A stretch of DNA of 64,000 nt, from positions 4,526,001 to 4,590,000 of the forward strand of contig NC_003281.10 of assembly GCF_000002985.6 (NCBI RefSeq). The letters are read 5' to 3'. The notes beneath the pieces are model-generated. The model searched no databases. It had not been told where the DNA came from and saw only the letters and a program-made list of their open reading frames with translations. How positions within the stretch are numbered: position 1 is the first letter of the stretch; every line of letters begins with the position of its first letter. A program made the position numbers and the translations under genes. Positions 1 to 14,300 of the stretch are shown here, one piece after another. Origin of the DNA: Caenorhabditis elegans (Eukaryota > Nematoda > Chromadorea > Rhabditida > Rhabditidae).

Positions 1-3000
1 TTATCATGATTGAGGCAAAAGAAACTGGAGATGAACAGAAGGTGAAAGCTGAGAATTTGGAATATAGGATTATCGGAGGAGATGGATGGCCGCATTTTTC
101 TATTGACCAAAAAGGTGAGATAACAAATTTAAACTGTTACATTACAAATCTTTATTTCAGGTACCGTACGTACAACTCACTTGTTGGATCGTGAAACCAA
201 GTCGGCTTATTGGATTACTGTAGAGGCAAGAGACTCGAAAACTGATTTATACAAAGATCCTCGACGACGAGATGTTCTCCACGTTTTCATCCGAATTTTG
301 GATAGAAACGATCATCGTCCAGTGGCAAAGAAGCCGATGTATATAGCAAGTGTTGCTGAGAATTCACCTGCAAACGTTGTAATTGTGAAAGTTGAAGCCA
401 CTGATGCAGATGACGTTGATAATGATGCGGCTGCTCCGTTGATGTTCAAAATTGAACGAGGAGATCCTCAGTCGTTCTTCCGAATTGATTTGACATCTGG
501 ATACATTACAACATCTGGAATAAGACGCCTTGATAGGGAGAAACAGTCGGAACATGAGCTATGGGTTTCAATTTGTGATGGTGGAGAACCTCAATTGTGT
601 TCAAATGTAATAGTTATTGTGAATGTTTTGGATGAAAATGACAATTCGCCAACATTTACTCAAGCTATTCATCACTACAGTGTCAGATCGAAATTTGCCG
701 GAAAACTCTGCAGGTTGGTTTTGAAAAATATTCTTATCAAATTTATGGATTTATGTTTTCAGAATTTTCGCCGTTGATGCTGATGAGGGTGAAAACGCCC
801 GTTTAACTTACAACATCACAGAAGGAGATGCACGATTTTCAATTGATAACAATGGAAATATCATTGCATCAGAAGCAATTCATGGAGATGAGAGTTATGC
901 GTTGACTGTTCAAGCGACTGATCATGGGACACCTGGACAACAGTTTGCTGCTACACGAGTTGTTCTTACTGCAAATAGTGCTGGTCAGAAACCACGAAAA
1001 TCTAAAAACTCGCCACCTGAAATTTCCGGAAAAAAGTCGGATTATGTGATTCCAATTTCTGATGCTGATCAAGTTGGACTCACTGTTGGAAAACTCGAAG
1101 CTTCGGATGCGGATGGTGATGAACTGTGGTGGAGTATATCTTCTGGAGATCCAGATTCTGTATTTGATGTTCGACAAGACACTGGACAACTTTTATTGGC
1201 GAAGAAAGTGGAATTGTTGAAACGTGGAGAACTTCGTTTGAATATCAGTGTGACTGATGGACAAGCATGGGATCATTCTACTGTCATTATTCAAGTATCA
1301 AGACAGATTTCTCAACGACCAAAGTTCTCGGCGTCTCATTACCAAACTGATGTATCTGAACGAGTTGCAGTTGGAACACAGATTTATACATTGAAAGCAT
1401 CTGGAGAATCACTTGGAACAAAGCCTCTTGTATTCAATTTGTTCAGTGTTGATGATGTTGCAATGGAGGACAAGATTCGTGTTGAACCGAGTAGTGGAAA
1501 TGTGATTGTTATGGAACCGTTGGACTATGAAGCAGCACGGCGGATTCGAGCAGTTGTGCAAGTTCAGCAGGCGAACATGAAGAGTTTTGCAACTTTTTCG
1601 GTGAATATCAACGATGAGAATGACAATTCACCATACTTCGTTGGTCATACCGCTTTTGCATTTGTTGATGAGAGGTGAGCTTATTCTAAAATAATCCATA
1701 TAAGTTTTAACATGTTTGATACTTACAGTGATACCGTGGATGATGTTCTAGCAACAGTAACAGCTTTCGATAAGGATCGTGGAGAGAATGGAATTGTAAC
1801 ATATTCAATAGTCAGTGGAAATGAGGAATCTCTTTTCAAAATTGATGCGAAAAGTGGTGAAGTTCGACTTGCAAAACCACTTGATCCAGAACTTCAACAC
1901 GTTGAGTCAATTCTACGGATCAGAGCAATAGATTCAGCTGCAAATTCTTTGAAAGATGAAATGAGTTTGCACATTCGAAATTCCAACGAAGCGCCAGAAA
2001 CTGCGAAGTTTGATAGGAAAGTGTATCAAACAACACTATATGATTCTACGAGACCCGGCACCCCAGTCCTTGTTCTGAATGCACTTCATCACGGAACCGT
2101 CAGCTATAAGCTCGAACCAAATTGCACATTTTTCGAAGTTCATACACTTTCCGGAGCTGTCCATCTCGCAACGTGGCTTACAAAATTGAAGCATCGGAAA
2201 AGTGTCGAATGTACAGCGATTGTTGAAAGTACCGAAGGGCAGCAAGACATTGCAAAAGTTATTGCAAAAATAATCCGAACCAACCAGCATTCTCCGATTT
2301 TCCGAAGACAAGTATATCGAGGAACTATCAGAGAAAATATGCCGACTGGAAGTTCAGTTCTCTCAAAGAGTCTTTTACCATTAGTTGTTTCTGCTATTGA
2401 TGAAGATCCAGGATCAAATGGACTTGTTGGATATCGAATGTTATCTCCAAAAGATGAGCAAATGTTCAGTGTGGATCAGTACTCGGGAGCCATTCGTACT
2501 CAAATGTCATTTGATTTTGAAAAGATGAAGGAATATTCATTCTATGTACAAGCTTTGTATGTTTTATCATTAAAAATCATGCCGAATAATACTTTCTAAT
2601 TTATACATTTTCAGCGACATGGGACAACCACCTCGACGATCACTGATGCCTTCACTTATAGTTGTGACCGTAATTGATGAGAACGACGAGCCACCACGTT
2701 TTCCTTCAAATTCACTCGATATCTCGATGATCCTGCCAACTGCAAATGGAGTTTCTGTTGGAGGACAAACAGCTCAAGATATGGATTCAGTTGGTTCACT
2801 TCGTTATTTCATCAAGGATCAGTCAGTACCGTTCTCTGTGGATAGCAAAACTGGAGACGTTCTTGTGAAAGATTCGAATGGTATATCTGATATGACGAAA
2901 CTATTTGATTTGGAAGTGTTTGTTACGGATGGAAAACAATCTGCATCTTATGTTATGAAGATTTCAACCATCAGTACTGAAAATTCAAAATTCAAGTTCA

Positions 3001-6000
3001 CACGGAATGAGTACCATACCTCACTAATCGAGAACACCACTTTGCCTCCTGGATCCATTATTCTGTCAGTTGCAACAATTGGAGACAAACTTGATCATTT
3101 CTCGATTGTCAATCCCCATGAAGCATTCTTCATTCATCCTGGAACTGGTGTCATCTCAAGTTCAGGAATAGCTCTTGATCGTGAGAAATCAGCAATTATC
3201 CGCCTAGTTGTCCAAGCTAAAAGTCATGAGAAGAATCCAGTCATGGCACGTGCTTTGGTGGTAGTAGGCATTGAAAATATCAATGATGAAACACCAATAT
3301 TTATGGGAACTCCATATGATATAACAATTGGACATTCTGATATTGGAACTGTTGTTCTTGAACCAAAAGTTATTGATAATGATGAAGGAGACGTTGTCAC
3401 AATATCATCAGAAAATATGCCTGAATATTTCAAGATTGTTGGTGGAAAAGTTGTTCTTGGAAAGAAGTTACCATCAATTGAAGAAGAGGATCTGGAATTC
3501 AACTTTAAGCTTATCGCCAAAGATAATGGATCAGTTCATCGCGTAGAAGAACCTGTGAAAATCCGTGTTGTTGACAAGGCACGCCCCGTCTTCTCACAAA
3601 ATGTCTACACAGCTGTCATTTCGAAAGAATCCACCAAAAAGAGTACTGTACTTGTCAAGGTTATGGCGAAAAGTTCACTTCAATCAAAGTCAAAAGGTCT
3701 AATTGGATATCGAATTCTGGATAAGAAGAGCCCATTCTCTGTTGATTTTTTGACCGGAGAAGTTCGATTGAACAATTTGAAAATGTTAGCTGAAACAAAT
3801 TATACATTTGAAGTTGAAGCTCGTGAAGTTACTCGTCCAAAAATGATTGCAAAAGCTCAAGTGGAAATTATTGTGAAGTCTGGAATCACCACTCATGCAC
3901 CAGTATTTGAGAAGTTGAAATACACTGCATCAACACCAGAATCTACTTCAATCGGTCAACGTCTTCTAACCATCAAAGCAACAACTTCAGATGAAAACGA
4001 TACAATTGAATATTCATTATCTGGAAGTAAAGATATTGAAATTCATCCCGAAACTGGAGATGTTACGATAACTGGACAATTAGATTATGAGAAAACTCAA
4101 AAATATGATCTCAAACTTGTAGCCACTTCATCTGGCAAACAAGTTTCTTCGGAGGCTGAATTTATTGTGCTAATTGAAGATGTCAACGATGAAATGCCTG
4201 AATTTATAAGATCAGACGTCAGTGCAAAGATATCAGATTCTGCGATCACTGGACAATTTATCACTATAATGTCTGCAACCGATATGGACACCACCAACTC
4301 ATTGGATGAGGAGAGTCAGAAGCTTCTTTATAAAATTGTAGATGGAGATGAAACTCTTTTCAATATTTCACCAGCAACCGGAGAACTTTCGTTGGCACGA
4401 CCTGTGGAGCAAGATGATTTAGTAAATGAGGACACGAAGAAAGTTCTGAACGTTTCTGTTACTGATGGAATGTTCACTGCTTATGCAAAAACTTGTCGTT
4501 GAGATCTTGAGGAAGCGGTTCGATGCAGCCTCCTCCAAGATTCGAGCAAAGTCATTATGTGGCCAATGCATTAGAAAATACGTAAGTTAATAACTATCTT
4601 TCTGATAAGACATTTAACTTAATAATTATGATATTGTTTCAGAATCGTCAACAAATCGGCGTTGTTAACTGTTGCCGTGAAAGGAGGTGTTCCACCACTT
4701 CAGTTCTCCCTTGCACCTACTACATCTTCAAATTCTTCAACTAGCAAAGAGGCATGGCCAGTTGCTATTGATCGGAAAACTGGAAGAATCCACGTGTCAA
4801 GAGTTCTCAATTATCATCGCGATAAAAGATATCAGATTCCGCTTGTAGTCGAGGACGCAACTGGAAGGCGTGCATTTTCTACGCTAACATTGTCTGTAAT
4901 TGATATAAATGACAAACCTCCATTCTTCGTGCTTCCATTCTACAGTACATCTATCTCAGAATCTGCGAAAGAGGGCGATACGGTTATGATGGTATCGGCT
5001 ACGGATGATGATGAAAATGATACGGTAGGAAAAATATAAATTACGAATAATCTAAATTTAAATAATTTCAGATTGAATATTCCCTTCTCGATGGCAGCGA
5101 ATCTCAATTCTTCTCTGTTCATCCTCGTCAGGGAACTATCACAGTTGCCAAGAAGCTTGAACATAAAGCAGGCGTCACTTTATCACTAACAATTAAAGCC
5201 ACGGATTCAGCCAATCCACCACATCATGCAACAACTACTGTTGAGGTCAACATTGCAAGTGAAAGTGTAAAAGTTCCAAGATTCTCGAATAGTCATTATT
5301 TGTTCTCTGTTATGGAAGATGCTGACGTTGGAAATGTGATTGGAAGAGTTCAACAGATGGAAACTGAAATCGATGAAATTCGGTTCACAATTGTGCCAGG
5401 ATCAGAAGAATCGGATTCTTTTCTTCCTTTCAGTGTTGAAAGATCAACTGGTAAAATTATTGTGAAGAGTAGTTTGGATCGAGAACGGAAAAATCAATGG
5501 AAAATGACAATTCGAGCAGATGCAGCTGGTGGAGTACATGCGATAACTACGGTTACTGTAGATATAGGAGATGTTAATGATAATGCCCCCGCATTCCATG
5601 GAGATTACGAAAGATTTACTATTTCTGAAGATGCAGCTGTTGGAACTAGTGTCACTATATTCTCAGCAATGGATCGAGATGATTCACCTAGTGGAAGAAT
5701 TCGATTCTCGTTAGTTGAAGAAAATCCATATTTCGACTTGAATGAGAACAGTGGATGGCTTACTGTAGCATCGCAACTTGATCGAGAAAAGATTGATCAT
5801 TATAAATTAATCGCTCGAGCAACGGATGAAGGTGGATTCAATACAGATCTTCCGTTCACTATTGTCGTCAGTGATGTTAATGATTCACCACCACAATTTG
5901 AGAAAGAAGAGTTCAACATTGATCTACACCTTCCATCAACTTCTCCAATTCTTCATTTCTCAATCAAAGACGATGACTTATCACCAAACAACGTTTCACA

Positions 6001-9000
6001 GTTTTTCATTCCGAAGGGAAATGAAGAAGGTGTTTTCTGGATAGATTCAAACAATGATTTATTGCTGAAACGACCGGAAATTGTGGAAAACAAGATGCAA
6101 TATCAACTGAAAGTCACTGCTTTTGATGGAGTCTTCGAAACTAGTACAAAAGTCAAAATCAATTTGAAATCTTCCAAAGATTCTGATATCAGATGCCCAG
6201 AAGCCAATAAAACTGTAATTCTAGCAGAAAACTCGAAGAAGGGAACTGTAGTGCTCGGCGAATCAAGTCTGCTTGGTCCAAATGTAACATTCAAACTATC
6301 AGATAATGATGGAAATGTTTTTGTTGTGAACTTCCGAAATGGAATAGTAAAAGTGAAAGAATCCGATCAAATCGACTACGAGAAGAATCAACAATTGGAA
6401 TTCCATCGACTCACAATTCAAGACAATTCGGAAGTTTGCAAAGAATTGATTACTGTAGTGATTGAAAATCTCAACGACAATCGACCGAAAATCATTGAGA
6501 AACTACTGAAAGTATCTATTGACGAAAACCTGCCAACAAGTGAAGATGCTCGACAATATATAACCAGAATTGTAGCAGAAGATGCTGATTTTGATGAAAT
6601 TAAATTCCGAATGGTAGACGATTTCGGTGGTTTATTCCAAATCGACGATATCAATGGAGTTGTCACAGTAGTTAAGCCTCTCGATTCGGAAATTTTGGGA
6701 TTCTTCAATTTGACTGTTGTTGCCAGTGATGGAGAATTTGAAGACAAAGGTAAGATTTTTGAAAAGTTTTATTGTAATACTTGGAAATGGGAAAAAAATT
6801 TAACAAACATTGAATTTTCAGCCACCATTCTGGTTACTGTAATCGATCAAAACGACAATGCACCAACATTTGAAAAGTCTACATACTCGATGAAAGTTAT
6901 GGAGTCTGAATCAATTGGATACGAATTGGCTCATTTCCGAGCATCTGGAGGAGATCAAAACGAGACGATCGAATACTATCTGAAACCGTCTGATGTTACT
7001 AGTTTTGTCAATTTGAATGCTCAAACCGGAATATTGACTTTGGCGAAACCATTAGATTTTGAAACTCTGTCTGCTCTGAAACTGACCGTTGTCGCAAAGG
7101 ATTCTGGTGTTCCTCCTTTGGAAACTGAAGCTCAAGTTGAAATTTCTGTGATGGATGAGAATGATAATGCGCCGAAATTCGAAAAGGAAAAGTACGTTGG
7201 AAAAGTCAAGGAAAACTCGAAATCTGGTGAAAAGGTGTTAACAGTAAAGGCATTGGATGTTGATAGTGAGCATTTTGGAGCAGTTTCATATGAACTAGAA
7301 ATTGTTTCTGAAACAACAACTGATACTCCTGTGCTTCCATTTGCAATTAACTCTAACGGAGATGTGCTGATTAGCCAATCAATCGACTATGAGAAGATTA
7401 AAAAATACAATCTCAAAGTCATTGCAAAAGACGGTGGAAGACCTCCTCTTCGATCAGAAGCTCTTCTGGAAATCCATGTGGAAGATGAGAACGATCATGC
7501 TCCAACATTCGATGACTGCAATATGACTGCACTTGTTCAAGAAGGAGAAGCCATTGGCCATCGACTTTTGAAATTCTCGGTTTCAGATCTTGATGGACCT
7601 AAAAATGGAGCACCGTTTACCGTAGAGATTCAAGGAGATGGAGCTAAATCTTTCAAAGTTAATGAAAAGTTGGAATTGCTCACGGCAAAGAAGCTGGAAT
7701 ATCGCAAAAAAGATAAGTATTTGCTCACTGTAATTGCAAAGGATGTGAAGGGAAAGACAACAGATTGCCCGTTGACTATCTTTATCAGACAAACAAGTCG
7801 CCATGCTCCAACGATGAAGCCAATGAAAATTCAAATCAACACTCTACAGAATGAGTTGCCAGAAGGAATAATTGGACGATTGAAAGCATCAGATGAGGAT
7901 GAAGAAGATCAGAATGGGTTGTTAAGATTTGGTCTCGTCGAAGGATCGATTCAAAGCCCACGTGCACAAGTTCAAGAATCTCGGTCAACACATTTGTTCC
8001 GTGTCGATCCGAATACCGGTGACATTTGGTCAGATCATTCGATTACTCAAGGACTTCATACATTCAATGTCACTGTCACTGATAGCAAGTTTAACACAGT
8101 GAGCTATGTAGAAGTACACGTCACCTCCATTGACAATGACGTCATCGATCACGCAGTTTCAATCAGAATACGATCAATGAGTGTCGATGAATTCATGAGA
8201 AAGCATGTGAAAGAGTTTCGACGGATTATCTCACATCACTTGAATCTTAATGATGATAGTAGTATTCAATTGATTAGTGTTCAAGCTGTTCCATCAACAG
8301 AATCAGAACGAAGAAGTAGAAGAAATTCTATGGAAGACGTGGAGATCCTTATGACAGCTCAAAGAGGACTTGGTCGTGGATATTTGAAACCAGATCATAT
8401 ATATTCAAGATTGAAAAATGATTTCCAAAACATGAATGATCAAAGTCAAAGAATGCGTTATCAATTGATTACTGAAATGTGCACAACCGGTGTTTGTCTT
8501 CGAGGAGAATGTCGTGAAGTTATTGAATTGATTGAAGATAGCTGGACGAAAGTGTCAACTGACGATTTTTCATTTGTTTCTCCATTCCATTCTCGTTCTG
8601 CACAATGTCTATGTCCTGATGGATTTGGTGGAAAACGATGTGAAGTTGAAACAAATCAATGCGCCAAATCACCATGTGAACAATGGCAATTGTGTATTCC
8701 TTCTGTACATAACTCAACATATGAATGTGTATGTCCATTAGGAATGGAAGGAGACAAGTGTTCTGTACCATCTTGTCAAAACGACGGAAAATGCTTGGAA
8801 GAAGCTGAACTTTCTGTTGGCGGTGATGGTTACTTTGAGATCTCACTTTCGAATGAAATCGAAACTCGGATGGAATTGGAAATTGAGCTAAAAACGACAA
8901 CTCACAATGGTATTATTATGTGGAGCCGCGGAAAACGTGACTTCCACATGCTGCGGCTTGTCAATGGAACTCCAGAATATCATTGGAACGCTGGTACCGG

Positions 9001-10661
9001 AACAGGAATTGTCACATCGAAAACATCGGTTGTTGATGGACAGTGGCATCGTATTGCGATATCGAGAAGGCAGCGAAGAACTCGAATGACTGTTGATGAT
9101 GAGGATTTGCAAGAGGCTTTTAGGTATTTCATCGATTTTTTCTAAGTTGTTTTAATGTTTTTATTTTCAGCCCGATTGGATCAACAGTTATTAATCTACA
9201 TCGATACTCTCAAAAACTGGTACTTGGTGCAAAAGTTGATGATGGAGAGCTCACTGATGGAGTTTCGGCGTGTTTCCGCACAATTTCAGTTGATGGAATG
9301 AAGGTTCTCAAAACAAGACAAGGAATGAAGCTATTTGGAGCACAACCAGGATGTTCTGCACTGACGTCTTCCCCGTGTAATGATCTTCCATGCCAACACG
9401 CGGGAACTTGCATTTCTCAAGGAAAATCACATTTCAAGTAAATTTACTTATAGTTGTATTCATCAAATAATGGTTTTTCTTTCAGATGTGAATGTCCTTC
9501 GAGATATTCTGGAAATGTCTGCGAAATCGATCTTGAACCATGTGCATCATCCCCATGTCCAACTGGAATCCAGTGTATTCCATTTTATAACGATTATCTC
9601 TGCAAATGTCCGAATGGATTCACTGGAAAACACTGTGAAGCACGTGGATTCGAAGATCACGAAACATCGTCATGCTCCAAAAACGTGTGCGGAACCTCCG
9701 GACAGTGCATCTCAATTCCTCGACACAGTTTGGAAAGTTCGGATTTCATATGTAATTGTACCGGTGGAATACTTCAATCGACACCATGCGCTGAGAAGTC
9801 TGATATTTTATCGACGGTTCTTGAATTCCTACTCAAAGCTGAAATTGTAATTGTCATTTTGGGTGTTCTACTATTGTTACTCGTCTTTTGTTTAACATTC
9901 ATCACATGGAAATGTTGTAAGAAGAACAGAGATCCAAAATATGGAGCTCACTGTGATGTTCCTCACATGAGAAACACACGAGTTCTGGTGCCAGTCGTAC
10001 CTCCACCACTTCCGCCACGTGGATTCAGGAACGATTCATCTAACTTCATATCAACATCGTCTGTAACCACATCTCATCGTCCAATGGTTCAAGTTAAACC
10101 ATATTCTTCTGATATCCGTGACTCAAGATCTCCATCTGCGTGCGGAAGTTCAAAGGGAACTCGAAGAGATCCATTGCCATCGGACAAATTCCGGAGAGTA
10201 GACGAAACTGCAAATAGAATTCGTCATTCCGATAGGAAAGATCCACGTGGAGATGTACTCTCATCTTTGAGAGATTCATCAGATGAATGGATGGGAATTG
10301 ATGATCGAATTGATTCTTCATTGAAGTATGTTTATTCTTTGAAGTATTTTAATTAGTAATTTCTATTTTCAGATACTCCCGTGCTGCAGCTGGTACCGTT
10401 ATTGTTGGTGACACCGAGCTGATGCCAGTGATCAATGATAACGACTATATGACGATGAAACCACGAAAGGACAAGAACTTCGAACGAGAGAAACCTCCAG
10501 CTATTCCTGCTCATGCGACTCCGCTCGAATCTGTACTCAAATTGGGTAGCTCTTCAAGTGGAGAAGAGGCTCCACGAAATGCATTATACGACGATCCGAT
10601 CTCATTAGATTCACAGACTTTTGATGATATAGACGAAGAAGTCAACATTCACATCTCTTAA
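1..10661 (+). CDS. cdh-4: Fat-like protocadherin, 3' part (partial at 5' end)
   Basis: Exons: 1-114, 161-713, 763-1674, 1729-2556, 2615-4581 (frame problem at 4485-4528), 4643-5024, 5072-6749, 6822-9123, 9171-9437, 9486-10325, 10373-10661; the gene begins upstream of the window. The protein is a giant cell-surface adhesion receptor. About two dozen cadherin repeats are visible by their boundaries (LDRNDHRP, LDENDNSP, IDENDEPP, GDVNDNAP, IDQNDNAP, MDENDNAP, EDENDHAP), with DRE/DYE calcium motifs between them. After the last repeat come cysteine-rich EGF modules (about 8480-8800), a laminin-G domain (8820-9340), more EGF modules (9370-9790), one hydrophobic span (about 9835-9910) followed by KCCKK, and a cytoplasmic tail with PPPLPP. 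This order is that of Fat-type cadherins, which act in planar polarity, axon fasciculation and cell migration. The symbol rests on domain order and neighbours. The stop is TAA at 10659. An AATAAA lies at 10972. Confidence 0.94.
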
Positions 10662-11373
10662 TAACCTTCAGTATTTCTTTAATTCACAATTTCTCAAAAT
10701 CAAGGTGCTTTTTTCCCTTTCTCTTCCCATAATTCTTTCATTCATTTTCTCCCCCGTGTTATTACCGATATGTATTAAGTTTCTCCAAAAACCTCACAAA
10801 ACCTTTGCAACAACCAAAACCTCAATTTGTTCACTTTATTGCTGGAAAATCCACCCGATTTTATGGGTCAACTTGTTACGTGTATCTACAACCCTTCACG
10901 ACTCAAACATTTGTTCACATAGCTTTGTATTTCAAACATTTTTTCTATTCGTGTCTTTTTCTGCTGTTCATAATAAATTATTCAATAATAATTCACTGTG
11001 TTAAAGTTTTTTAGCAGAACTTAGTAAATTGGTATAAAAATCTGGATTTTTAGTTTTGAAGAAAATATCAATAATTTCACACAAGTTTTCATATTTTTCT
11101 AAACAAAACATGGAAATTCGAAACTTAATTTTCACAGCGAACTGAAATATTATTAGCACAGTTTAACTTAAAAGGTACAGTAACCACACGAGTCTCAAGC
11201 CTGGCTTCGCCCGCAACCCATCTCTCCTCATTTAGCCAGCCTACCTCTGTATGCATAGCAAATTAAAATCAAAAATTGTTTTTTTAATCATTTATTCAAC
11301 CCGAAAGATTATAAAATAAAATTAAAAAAAACAAAAAAAACAAATTAAAATAATTTATAAAATCTCCAAAAAC
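10662..11373. other. Intergenic, converging 3' ends
   Basis: Spacer between the cadherin gene (+) and the UGT gene (-). A forward AATAAA at 10972-10977 fits a roughly 310-nt cadherin 3' UTR. A reverse-strand AATAAA (TTTATT at 11291-11296) fits a UGT 3' UTR of about 80-100 nt. No further gene is visible; the short ORFs here lack splice signals and domain content. Confidence 0.6.
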
Positions 11374-14300
11374 CTAATCCTTTTTAGTTTTTGTTTCACA
11401 CTTTTTACAGAAACAACACCTGATTACAGCTCTCATGAAACGGTATCCAATATAAAATACAATGAAAATAACAATGAAAAGGAATGTAATTACATCAAGT
11501 GAATGATATTGGAAGAAGTTAAGCTTTTGACCAGCTGGCTCCAAATTATCAAGAGTTTTGAATTCGGCAAGGAATTCTGACCATTTTAGAAGTCGTTCAG
11601 CTGGTTTCATTGGTTGAGCACGAACCATTGCAGATAGTCGACTCACTTTTTGTTTGTAACTGCAAAATTTTTCAAGTTTTGATAGTAAAAAAAGTTCTTT
11701 TTCGATTACGACTCATACTAACGCGAAAAAAATTGAATTAACTGAGCAGCGGCCCAAAACATTCAATTTGTCACAACTTTGCTCAACCATGGCTATTCTG
11801 ACAAAACATGGTTCCCGACATTCCCGAGCTAGATACAATTTCAACAGTTAGAAATGTTGTGTAATAAAATAACAAACCTGTCATTCTCCACAATTTCCAT
11901 AATTGCTTTTACAATCGTTTTCTTTGAAATTTCGCCTTTTTGAATGTTTACAGCAAATCCATGTTTTTTTGCAACTTTGGAATTTTTGGGTTGATCACCA
12001 AATAGTGCAATAGTGACCAGTGGAACTCCAGCAGAAATTGCCTCCTGGAACAATGGATTCTTATTTTTATGGAAATTTGAAAGTTGCATTTAGAAACCGA
12101 GTAACTTTGCCCTATCTAAAGTTTTGAACCATTTAGGCTCTACCGAGAAAAAATATCAGAAAAATTCTCAAAAATGCTTTTCAGTTCAAAAAAAAGTGAT
12201 TTTCAATCAAATATCAAATAGCTAAATTCTCTCCACTCTAACTTCAACGTTTCTCAAATAATATAAAATGAATACCTGCATAGAATTATAACCTCCGTGA
12301 GTAATGAATGCTTTAGTCTTATTATGCAACAATAGATCTTTCTGTGGAAGCCATTTGAATAAATGAACATTCTTTGGCAATCTATCATTCAAATCATCAG
12401 CCACATATCTCATTAAAAATTGATAATCTGGAAGTGAGGAGAATGCTTCGAGAATTGAATTCTTCCATTCTAATGGCATATCATGAGCTGCTGCAACGGA
12501 TCCAAATGAGAATACAATCATTCCTTTTCCGGTCTCCGAGATTTTTTTGAACTCCTGAAATAAAATAGTTTCAGGTACATTCCAATAACTACAACTAACC
12601 CCAGTCAATGGTTTGGCACTGTCAAATCCAACTCCTAATCCTCCAATATTCACGACCTTTGCCAATGTCGGACGAGGAAGATCGTAAAGTTCGTTGCTAT
12701 TAACAATTACCTGAACGTTTTTGTGATTAAAAAATAGATTAACTAAAAACTCACCAATGGACATTTTGCTCCAAGATCCATTGTATGTGGGAAGTTTGGA
12801 TCATTCAGTTCATCACGGAAAATTTGAGTTTCTCCGTTTGAGGTCATTCTGAAAATACAAAAACTTGAAGTTTTAGGAATATCGTAGGAATGCAGAATGA
12901 ATTTTTTTTTAATTATCAAAAACAAGCCTTTAAAAAAAGTTAATGACAATTTAAAAATAAGGAATTTTCTAAAATCTACTCAAAAAGTAGGGTTTTGAAA
13001 TTTATGACGTATAATAACTATCTAAAACTCCCCAATTTCAAGTTCCCATATTTTTTATTTATTTACCGGAGCACGCGCAAAACGCGTGCTCCGACTGGCG
13101 CACGCTAAATTGTTTTAATACATTTTAAAGTGCTAATGTAGGTAACATTTTTCTACAGTTACACATTTTCCTGGAGTTTTGCGGACTTTCAAGAGAATTC
13201 TAAGACTTGGAAATTCTTTTAAAAATTCTAGACCTTTCCAGATCTTTTTTAGCAAATTCTAGCACTTTCCAGATTTTTTCACATTTTATGAGCTTTCTGA
13301 ATTTAATTACAAAATTTTTCTAGGTACCAGAAGTTTCCAGTTTAATCAAAAAAAACTGACCTACAGGCATATAAATGACCACATTTTTTTATTAGGTTAT
13401 TTATTTAATTTTCATAACTTTAAACATTAATATCTGCCTTAAATGAAATTTTTTGAAAATGTTTCTTCGGGGACTTGTTTCAAATTTCAAGAGCTCTCAT
13501 TATCTGTATTTTTAAAACTATATTTCGAACTGTATTTTTTGTATATAAGTAATGATTTTCTTCGAACTAACCTTCTGTGCAAAACTGTCATCAATGTATG
13601 TCCGATAAAACTTTTCATTCTGAAGAAGAAGCCCATTTCATCATCGGACTCCATCATTAATGGAGGTACATAACTTGGAATAATTGGTACACCGACTGTT
13701 TCAGCCACAAAATCCATCAGTGCTCCACTGTTCAACCATACCCAAGATGGAATCTTTGCAGCATGGATTAGTCCAATTGGACATGAAGAATAGATATATG
13801 AGTAGGCCACATCAAACTTTTCATTTTCCAGCCATTTCATAAACTCCTTGTTTCGCACAATATTCCTACATCCATCTTGGAACATTTTTCCGAATCTACT
13901 GAACATTGACATCATAGCTGGCATATCCTTCAGTCCGGTATCTTTGAAAATAAATGCAGATTGCTCTTTTTCAAGGAGAGCTTTGGTAAGTCCCTCGACA
14001 TATGCCTCCACACGATGGACTAAAAATTAAAAAGCTTAAAAGAAATTTAGAATTCAAAAAGCGAACCCTTTATATTCTTCGGAATCTTCACATCAGTTTT
14101 GTAATCTGGCAAATGAGAAAGATGAATCATTGTGACGTCATGTCCTCCATTGGCAAGAACTTCGGCCACACGAGTACAGAATTGGACCTGAAATGCAATA
14201 ATTTAGAAAGTTTATTAAAATTATACGAACGTTTTAACTGTTTTGTTTTAAATTTCAGTCAGTAGCACATTTTCTCCATTTTAAACTGTTTAATATGGAG

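Noticed and set aside
4458..4528. 71-bp intron to explain the cdh-4 frame break
   Set aside because: Length fits the phase, but the donor (TCT|GTTACT) is poor and it would remove the conserved VTDG strand; kept only as an alternative in the finding.
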